In this document: positions 56,810 through 64,000 of the stretch, in pieces | Layout: every line of letters begins with the position of its first letter | How positions within the stretch are numbered: position 1 is the stretch's first letter | Origin: Mucidula mucida | Lineage: Eukaryota; Basidiomycota; Agaricomycetes; Agaricales; Physalacriaceae | Length of the DNA stretch: 64,000 nucleotides | Reading direction: 5' to 3' | Assembly: GCA_015501055.1 (NCBI GenBank) | Contig: JADNYV010000077.1 | Span: 1 to 64,000 of the forward strand | Notes under the pieces: generated by a model | Told to the model about the DNA's origin: nothing | Seen by the model: only the letters and a program-made list of their open reading frames with translations | Databases searched by the model: none | Program-made: the position numbers and the translations under genes

Positions 56810-57476
56810 ATGGCGCGAACTTCAAAGCCACGAGAGCTCCGCGTATGTGCCACTAAAGGTTTTTCGATGTTACTCTTTTCGTTGACATGTCTATCCAGAG
56901 CTCACAACCAGTCACGGACTCACAAGCTCCTCCCATGGCGCCAAGCACAAAGTCTCGAAAGCCCGCGTATGTTCTTCAATGTATTTCAGTATTACATCAC
57001 CGATATGTCTGTACAGAGTACTCAAAAAGCCAAAGGCGACTCACAAGTGGCGGGAAGCTCAAAATCTCGAAAGCGCCGCGTATGTATTCTGCAACGTATT
57101 CCAATGTTACCGAGCTGATATGTCTGTGCAGATCTCACCACTAGACACACCCTACAGAATATTCGGCTTCCTAGTCCCCAATGATCTGATCAAACAGCAT
57201 CCCCTTTACGCGGAGACGATAGCCCGACATCCCACTCGCAGCGACGAAGAAAGGTTTGGGTTCCGCGTCTGCTCAGCCATCGCATCAGCCTGGGCGTTCA
57301 AAATACAACCGCTGTGGCATAAAGCTTCATTCGAGATGACTCGTTACGGACCGATAATTCAACTCGCAGATAACAAGGACATGCACACGATGGTGACTCC
57401 CTCGGCGAAGGTCATCAAGCGCATGCAGAAGTTGATCGAGTTTGACGTCGAGCCCAAATGGGTGAATGCCGATTGA
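56810..57476 (+). CDS. IFGF-family array copy 7, with multiplied N-terminal exon
   Basis: Possible exons are 56810-56842, 56899-56966, 57017-57079 and 57132-57476, each intron GTATGT...CAG. Exons 2 and 3 are duplicates (TKSRKP versus SKSRKRR at their ends). Exon 2 is one base short and would shift the frame, whereas skipping it joins exons 1, 3 and 4 in phase 0 to give about 146 residues. The last exon has YRIFGFLVPNDLIKQHPLY, LWHKASFEMTRYGPIIQLAD, and PSAKVIKRMQKLIEFDVEPK then WVNAD. No known domain. Confidence 0.55.
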
Positions 57477-57644
57477 AACGCAGGTACATATCTGGATGAA
57501 ATCTTCGAAAGGCGGTGTCAATATATCTGATTAGCTATCATCGCCCGGTCTCAGTGTAGCGGCGAATGTTAACCATCCATCTGTACGTGTGATGTCTCCT
57601 GAATTGCCCTACGCCGACTGCCTGGACAATGTAAATTGAACGCC

Positions 57645-57835
57645 TCCACAACGCAGAGGCCAGCTGAGGAAATGTCCTGTCTTCACACATCTAATCATGG
57701 CGCCCTCCGCTGAAACCTATAGTACAAGCAATGTCCACTGATATCCACGTCTGATGCAGGCTTTTGGGATGCACTGTGCTGTCCGCCCCGCTCCGGGCTC
57801 CAAGGAGGGTCTTCTCGGAATATACCAGTGAGCCA
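57645..57835 (+). pseudogene. Relic of the NTF2/SigF-like gene exon 1
   Basis: Aligns with 58960-59155, including GGCGCCCTC, GCTGTCCGCCCCGCTCCGGG and CTTCTCGGAATATACCAGTGAG across the exon 1 donor. The reading frame is broken. It sits directly before the box of copy 8. Confidence 0.75.
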
Positions 57836-57897
57836 CGACTATAAAAGCAGCATCTGCACTGTGCAGAAGACACCGCCAGGGCAGAACACTATAAGCC

Positions 57898-57907
57898 ATC
57901 ACATGAT
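57898..57907 (+). promoter_or_regulatory. Array box ATCACATGAT, upstream of copy 8
   Basis: The box is separated from the copy 8 coding region by an AT-rich stretch of about 180 bp, so its distance to the ATG (355 bases) is unusual. Confidence 0.55.
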
Positions 57908-57914
57908 CGAATCG

Positions 57915-58095
57915 CTTAACCCCTCAAATAAAATATTTGAGGACTTTTTTTTAGAGCCGGGAAGGATAATCTTTAAAAAAAAAATTAGTTCAATATTGTG
58001 ACTTGTACCCAGCAAAAATACCTTAGAGGATAGTGAAAAAAAAATATTTAAACCACAAGAAAGATAGCATAAGTAAAGATTTTTCAAGTACATTT
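57915..58095. repeat. AT-rich insertion with a 9-bp hairpin
   Basis: CCTCAAATA and TATTTGAGG (57922-57930 and 57934-57942) form perfect arms, followed by runs of A or T. Base composition is clearly different from the GC-richer array around it. Confidence 0.6.
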
Positions 58096-58252
58096 AGGTT
58101 TTTAGCTCACCCCTGGCCAGTGGCCACGACCCACAAGCTACCCTCATCGTCTGCTGAAGCGCAACGCAAACTCCAAAATCTACGCGTCGGTAAACCGTGT
58201 TACAGCAATACGTCGGCTGACACAATTCTGTAGAATCAACCAAAGACCTGCT

Positions 58253-58582
58253 ATGCAACGCGACAAGATATTCGGTTTCCCCCTGACTGACGAATTTCTG
58301 GAGGGGCGACCTCAGTTTACGCCACTGATGGAGAAATGCCCCCATGCCGACGGGGAAGAGCGATTGCAGTATGCTTTTCGCGTCCGGTCAGCTATTCTGA
58401 TGGCCATATCGCTGAGGACACGAAGACTGTGGTATAACACCTGCATCGAAATGAGTACCTCTGGCCCAGTCATCGCCCTCGCGACCGACTGGCAATCGAC
58501 TGCCCTTCCTCCGCCGGAGGTCATCAAAAGCATTCAAACATCGCTAAGGATAGGTTTCGAGCCTAGGTGGGTAAATGCTTGA
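58253..58582 (+). CDS. IFGF-family array copy 8 (most divergent)
   Basis: Open frame of 109 residues: MQRDKIFGFPLTDEFLEGRP, a charged helix with PHADGEERLQYAF, LWYNTCIEMSTSGPVIALAT, and PPPEVIKSIQTSLRIGFEPR then WVNA. An upstream exon near 58130-58190 spliced through GTAAAC...CTGTAG may supply a Ser/Lys-rich start as in copy 7. A GTACGT donor (58590) and CACCAACAG acceptor (58722) mark the 3' UTR intron. Unknown family. Confidence 0.55.
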   Translation: MQRDKIFGFPLTDEFLEGRPQFTPLMEKCPHADGEERLQYAFRVRSAILMAISLRTRRLWYNTCIEMSTSGPVIALATDWQSTALPPPEVIKSIQTSLRIGFEPRWVNA

Positions 58583-58971
58583 TGCAAAGGTACGTGAGTT
58601 TTCTTCTTGCAGCAACGCTCCATCTCTTACCGTTCCACACTAAGTCTATTGCTCTCACTGTCGTTAAAAACCCATGGTTCTCTGTACGTAGGTTGCCGTC
58701 TCCGCTCATATTTCACCAACAGCTCACAAGGATCCGAAATAGCTTTGACATTCTTGCTGAGACTGGAGATTATCGTGCTATTTCTGTCGTGTAGTAATGT
58801 TTCATTCGAATGCATACTGAAGTGTCGACGAAAGCCTGGACGAAGCCCAGGTGGCGCGCGCAGGCGGCTTCTTTTCGGCAATCAAGTCCCACGCAGCGCC
58901 CTACGTCATGTACACAATGACGCGACTGCCTGGACTCATGCCTTCACTTGCACTTGAACGCCTTCCACAAC

Positions 58972-59776
58972 ATGCAGAATCCAGCCGAGGAAATATCCTC
59001 TGTGTTCACCCATCTAACTATGGCGCCCTCTGCCGAAATACAGAAGAGCACCGTTAAACGCTATTTCACGCCCGACGCAGGCTTCCGGCATCCACTCTGC
59101 GCTGTCCGCCCCGCTCCGGGCTCCAGAGAACGTCTTCTCGGAATATACCAGTGAGGCGCGGCTCCTGGAACGTGGAAACATGACTTACTATGCATTGAGG
59201 TGGTACCGCGTCATGTCCCCGAAGCTAGAAGCCGAAATCAAGAGCGTTCGTGCGTAGACTGCTCCGATATGCCCATGTAGGTCGCTGACTTGCGCTAGTG
59301 TATGACCAGTCGCAAGGTGTTATAATTTTGGAAGCCGTTCAGGCTTTCCACATCCGTCTCTCTCCGCTCAATCCCGCACCCTCACGGTTCGTCCATCGCG
59401 TTCTTGATGCGCGTCGAACTGATCGTTGCGTCTGCTTGTAGACTTGTTGTGCGCCTAACTCTTAAGGAAATCGACGGCCTCCACTTTATCGCATTCCAGG
59501 AAGACTTTTATCATCCAGACGTATGTAACCCGCGCGTCTCAATGTTCGCCACGTTTCTGATTTCGTGGCTAGGATCTAATGGCATTGTTAGTTCCGCCAC
59601 TAATACCCGTCGTCCGGCTTGTTCTAGCATCCGCATCATTTGTGTCGAGCATTTGTGCGACAGCTGCTCACGCCCTCGGTGTATCAGGCATGTCGTCCTC
59701 GAGTCATCCTCCACCAAGCGGCGAAGATATCTACGAAAGCGATGGCGGCCTATACGATAGTGTGAAAGCAGATTGA
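58972..59776 (+). CDS. NTF2-like (SigF-type) domain protein
   Basis: Exons 58972-59150, 59200-59249, 59299-59386, 59442-59520 and 59573-59776 join cleanly to 199 residues. Conserved features are KRYFTPDAGFRHPLCAVRPA, WYRVMSPKLEAEIKSV, LYDQSQGVIILEAVQAFHIR, VVRLTLKEIDGLHFIAFQED and a C-terminal LLVPPLIPVVRLVLASASFV hydrophobic segment that may be a membrane helix. I recall this pattern from fungal proteins with an NTF2-like fold named after SigF. Function is unknown; NTF2 folds often bind small hydrophobic ligands. Fragments of the gene inside the neighbouring array show it belonged to the duplicated unit. Confidence 0.75.
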
Positions 59777-59837
59777 ACTTGCGCTTGATTTGACTTATAT
59801 TTGGGTCCTCGAGGTGCGCTTGAATGAGTTCTCGAAG

Positions 59838-60331
59838 CGTTCGTGTTGACGCAAGCCATTCTAGATGCTGGAATGGAACTAGCTAATCCTCGTCATGGCT
59901 GCAGGCGAAAACAAGTTTTTGCTATTATAGTGGATCTTGCAGTTGTTGCAGTAATTGATTTGAAAGAGGAGGTTCTCCTCTAGAATCCGCAATTTGTACA
60001 CTTCACCTTCTACTACTTGATGCTATCACCGCGCATTAGGAACACTTTCTCGTGAAGTCGAGCCTATCTATCGACCGGTACAACTCTTCTTACTTGTCGC
60101 CACCTCGAAATGTGGCGGCATAAAACTCCAGTCGCTTGTAAGTTTTATGCATCTTCAAAACGTTCGTGCTGACGGAATCCATTCCAGTTGCTGAAATGGA
60201 AGCTCTTGAATCCTTATCGTGGCTGCAGGAGCAATTTTTTCTTTCAGGTTGATCTTACAGTTGTTGCAGTGAATTGATCTGGAAGAGGGAGTTCTCCTTT
60301 AGAACCTGAGACTTCTACACTTCCTAACTTC
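59838..60331 (+). repeat. Diverged direct repeat of about 170 bp
   Basis: 59838-60011 and 60161-60331 share CGTTCGTG-TGACG, TGGCTGCAGG, CAGTTGTTGCAGT and GTTCTCC-TTAGAA at matching spacing. No coding sense was found. The repeat fills the gap between the NTF2-like gene and the G-alpha gene. Confidence 0.75.
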
Positions 60332-60349
60332 CTCAGGCTGGCATTGAGA

Positions 60350-60390
60350 ACATATTATTAGCACATATTATTAGCACATATTATTAGCAC
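60350..60390 (+). repeat. Three tandem copies of a 13-bp unit
   Basis: ACATATTATTAGC is repeated three times in a row. Confidence 0.85.
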
Positions 60391-60765
60391 ATGATTTCGT
60401 TTCTCGGCGTCAGTCGACGAAAGACACCGCAGGACATCCGAGTCCAGAGTTGGCTTTCATTTATCCTCATCTGGTATTTACGGCACACGAAAAGTAGCAT
60501 GAAAACAACGACGAGCAGTAGGTAACATTATGGTATGGTAGTAGGGTGTTTAAGCAATTATACAGCCCCAAAGGGTACGAGGCATAGTAATCTCAGTTGC
60601 GACGACACATCTGAGCAGGCGAAGATAGTAACTATACACATTATAATAAGCACAGACATCAAGCAATCCCAAAGTAATAAGCATACAACACAAAAGATAA
60701 CGCAAAAGCAAATGTCATATGTGTATTGAAGCGAGGTGCACCGGAGATCCTTGCCAGAATCGCGC

Positions 60766-63047
60766 TCAAACGAGCTTGAGGTTCCTGAGATTTCCCTTGA
60801 TAATGATGTCCCTAACTGCAAAAAATTCAATCGTGGTCTCGCACAGAGCGAAATAGCGCACCAGAAGCTATGATTGTGGCGGTTCGACGTGTATCTGTTA
60901 CAGCCGTAAAGTGGACTGCCACAAAGATCAGAGGGTTAGTTTGAGCGAAGCAGCACGAGACGTACTATACAGCTCTCGCTCCTTATTAGGAGTCGCTGAA
61001 TGATGTATCGCGCCAAACTTGTTCCGGAAGTCTATGGGCACACGGTTAGCACCACAAGGTGGCGAGGCAGGGAACTGACATTTTGATACTGAATCGTAAT
61101 CGTTGGGTCGGTCCCCATACGATGTCATATGCTGGTTCAGTCTGACCCCTGCATCGAGTTTGGCCTACAGACGAATAAGTATTCATCGACCTAACGGCGC
61201 GACTCGTACCTGTAAAAGGTCACACTTGTTCAAAAACAGAACAATGTTGACTTTGGCGAGGAGCTTGTTCGACGCGACCGATTGCCACAGGAGAAGGGAG
61301 TCTTCTAGCCTGTTCACGCGAGGGTCCTAGGGATGTTATGGTAAGGGCTAGTGTATAGATCATTGGAATGGGCATTACTTCTGTCAAAACCTGGTCGAAA
61401 GCCGAAATTGGCGCGAGGAAAATTATGGCGTTCACTACAATGACAATTAGATCTGCGGTCAGTAGAGGGTGTCAACTCACCGTCTTCAAAATAGGGTGCC
61501 CATGCTTGTCGCTGATTCCTGGCTCCGCCAACGTCGTATATCCGCCACTCGACTCCGCGATTGCTGCCAGATTGGATAAGAAAAGTGTGCTCAACGACGC
61601 CCATAGTTTTCAAACGGGCTTTCAATACATCCGCTGTATCATTCCGAGATAAACGTCTGTGTATTAGACTAGATGAACGACGTACCATCCGTGGGGATAT
61701 ACTTCTTGGCTGTTATTCGCGGGATTTCATCCAAATAGCTAGAAATAGAGATCAGGCGTAATGGGGACGCCGGGCAAATACACGTACAATCCGCTACTCT
61801 CTTCGAGTCGTAACCGCTTTTCTTGCAGCCTCTGTCGAACGTTAGAATCCTTCCACAGCTCCTGCATAGCGGGCGCGCAGGCGTTGAGAGCGTGTACTGG
61901 ATCGTCAGGATCCTCCCACCATCCCTCAATCTCCCCGGAATGGGCGCTTTTCGGACTCTTTGACTTGCCACCTAGCGCAAAGGCTTTCTTCCAATTAGTG
62001 GAAGTGTGCACGGCAACCTCTTTGCCTTTCGGCGCTTTGGTGCCATTCGAACCAGCGCTTGATGAAGGGCTGTTATCACCGACCGGCGACACGGGGGAGG
62101 AATGGGGCTGTTGAATTTGAGGAATATTGATAGTTGGCGCGGGCCGCCCATTAGCATCCACGGGAACGATGGCAGCCAATCCGTCCTGGTAAGGGCTTTC
62201 CCAGCCTAAATGAGTAGCTTCGTCTTCATCCGGGGCCGAGAGAAGCTGAATTAGGCGTTCCTCAAGCTCGATTAAAGGTTCGAGACGAGTCCGGAATATC
62301 TCGTAATTGGGTACTTTGGTTCCTGATATGGCGGATGGGGGACGTCCGTTGGAGGAGATGATGACCGACGCGGTCTCCGTCGAGTCGACATCGTCGTGGT
62401 CGTCGACCGTGTCACTTTCTGGGGATAACGCGTCCAGGATTCTGTTGCGGAGATTACGAAAGGGTCCGGTCATGAAGCGAGAACGCACCTTCTCACGGAG
62501 CGGACAAGGTTGAGATAAATGACTGCCCGCCATGCGATACGTTCTGCGTGGAAGGCAGCGGGGGTATGCAGGAGTTGAAATTCTGGGTTGTTCGGTCAGT
62601 AAGAGATCCGAGAAGGATACAGCATCGGAAGCTGTTAAGCATGTACTGTGGCGCAGCGAAAGCGCATGGTGCACATGTCGGAGTGGAGATGGCGGAGCTG
62701 GAAAAATGGGGCCATTCACGCGCCGCCGTCGCCGTCGCCGTCATCGTTCGCCAGGCGCGTCGGGTTCTCGTCGTAGAAATCACTCACGTTTCAATGTGGT
62801 ACTCTTCCCCGATTCCGACTGGCCCAATAGCAGGACGTTGACCTCTGCCCGCGTTTTCTTGCGATGGATACGCTCCTGCCTGATCAGCTCGTCGATGCGG
62901 TCGCTGACCTGCTTGGCGTCTTGCTCCTTCTTGAGGCGCTGCTCACGTTCGGCTGGGGACTCGTTCACTGGAGGCAGCATGGCGGCGGCCAACGGGTCGG
63001 ACAGCGAACGGCGCCTAGTCTGGACATCGTTCCTATGTTTTGCCATC
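60766..63047 (-). CDS. Divergent G-protein alpha subunit with large insertion
   Basis: Starts MAKHRNDVQTRRRSLSDPLA, without the N-terminal Met-Gly-Cys lipidation site of typical G-alpha. The P-loop reads GQSESGKST. The helical domain is enlarged by a Ser/Pro/Gly-rich insertion (about 61.9-62.4 kb). Switch I is DVLKARLKTMGVVE with the catalytic Arg and the Mg-binding Thr. Switch II is DVGGARNQRQAW, so the catalytic Gln of DVGGQ is Ala. Then FLNKCDLL (guanine specificity), TAVTDT (TCAT box) and a C-terminus LRNLKLV. G-alpha relays receptor signals at membranes. This belongs to the expanded, divergent basidiomycete type. Eight or more introns; start at 63047 preferred over an upstream Met at 63196. 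Confidence 0.88.
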
Positions 63048-63930
63048 GTCGCCGCCTGTCGTCGTCGTCGTGGATGATGATGGCAAGAGGATAAGGCTGG
63101 GTTTGACAGGCCGCTTCTGAACCCAGAAAGCACAACCCGGAAGGAGTAAAGCGACAAAATGGACGATGGGGTCGCGTGGGCAGCCGTGGATTCCAAATGC
63201 GGTAAATTAAGACGTCTTCCTCTTTTGCCCTCAACAATCTTGTCACAATGTCATGACTGAATGGTTTGTTGTCTGGGTAACTTGATCCTATCTCCGTTCT
63301 CTCCAAGGGGCATCTCCTATGTTATATCCCAGTACCAGTCTTTTGCTACACTTTCGTAAAAACATCACGCTCAAGCTAGACCGTATGGGAATACAACTAT
63401 AACCGACGCCACGTATCCTTGACCTCTTGACTCTGCCCAGCAGACGCCGAAGCAATGGCCTTTTACCCTTCCTGCCGACTCCAACTTGATCGACGTTCAA
63501 TCTCGTGGATCATCACGGTCTTCTTGAATATCATTTCTCTCCGCCGGGGATGACGCATCGTCCAGTAAACTACTGCTTTCTCGTAGGTTGGGTTCTGCTA
63601 TAATGAGTGATCAACCGCAATGTTGATCTGCTGCTTGCTACTCGTCTCGTTGATCATCTATTCATCGTACAGATATCTCACTTCTTGATTCTTCTCAGAC
63701 GCCATCGCAGTCAAAGCGGCTCGTCATCAAACTTGCTAAAGCTATGTTGGTCTATCTGTCTGTCAGTGACCACCAGGTGCCCTTCCTCTTCACACTCGTT
63801 TAGACAGCATTTCGCAGGAGCACTAGGTCTCTTGCTGGTCATTCGTACGTCTCTTCGCATTGAACGCGGCGCATGACTACAATAATTCACAGATTTCATT
63901 CAAACCTGCCTTGATGGTGGGAGCGCTTCA
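63048..63930. other. Intergenic, nothing recognised
   Basis: Upstream region of the G-alpha gene, up to a gene that may begin near 63933. Confidence 0.4.
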
Positions 63931-63932
63931 CA

Positions 63933-64000
63933 ATGGCACCTTTGGATATAGACATTTCGGCGCCCTTCTTGAACGTGTCTGTGGGAGCATCGGTGTCCAA
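63933..64000 (+). CDS. Possible start of a gene running off the window
   Basis: ATG at 63933 opens a frame MAPLDIDISAPFLNVSVGAS that stays open to the window end. A second frame across the same bases (VGALHNGTFGYRHFGALLER) is also open. Too short to identify. Confidence 0.25.
   Translation, partial: MAPLDIDISAPFLNVSVGASVS

Noticed and set aside
63607..63876. Plus-strand frame of 89 residues
   Set aside because: Low-complexity Leu/Ser pattern without a domain or splice context.
1..64000. CRISPR arrays, bacterial operons, riboswitches
   Set aside because: Gene structure is eukaryotic throughout. The spaced repeats seen are LTRs, gene-family copies or short tandem repeats.

Overview
The window is nuclear DNA of a filamentous basidiomycete, almost certainly an Agaricomycete. 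The genes carry many short GT-AG introns of about 45-60 nt. The families fit that group: an F-box/leucine-rich single-exon protein, a FunK1-type kinase relic, a GMC oxidoreductase, a secreted intradiol-dioxygenase-like protein, a chromodomain gypsy retrotransposon, and a divergent G-alpha subunit. No bacterial, viral or organellar signature was seen. Exon models were made by eye from reading frame, splice signals and remembered family conservation.

Layout. 1-6.15 kb: tail of one gene, an Ent3-type epsin clathrin adaptor, an HNH-nuclease-like protein, and a decayed intron-bearing fragment of the same epsin gene. 6.15-12.64 kb: one full-length but frame-broken chromovirus on the minus strand. 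12.6-18.5 kb: a graveyard with a hAT transposase tail, a kinase relic that has lost catalytic residues, a fold-back duplication, and a broken DUF4238-like gene. 18.6-49.3 kb: mostly ordinary genes: F-box protein, inositol monophosphatase, GMC oxidoreductase, cyclophilin, small secreted peptide, polytopic membrane protein, intradiol dioxygenase, coiled-coil protein, two inverted UCH deubiquitinase paralogs around RidA and a Rex1-like exonuclease, ZNHIT3-like protein, flavin monooxygenase, a single-pass membrane protein, eIF2D and a tetraspanin. 49.3-51 kb: weak or dead sequences, including a dehydrogenase/reductase relic.

The most unusual region is 51.1-59.8 kb. It is a same-strand array of seven recognisable copies, plus two C-terminal stubs, of a short protein family I do not recognise. 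The core is marked by an IFGF motif near the N-terminus and a Trp-(Met/Val)-Asn-Ala C-terminus. Copies share an upstream box (ATCACATGAT) and a splice donor a few bases after the stop codon. Some are broken, one shows exon multiplication, and fragments of the neighbouring NTF2/SigF-like gene are scattered in the array. The window ends with a G-alpha gene whose catalytic glutamine is alanine.

The nuclear housekeeping genes (eIF2D, Rex1-like, ZNHIT3-like, Ent3, RidA, cyclophilin) are spread without operon logic. Several otherwise intact genes carry single-base frame breaks, so either assembly indels or recent decay must be kept in mind.
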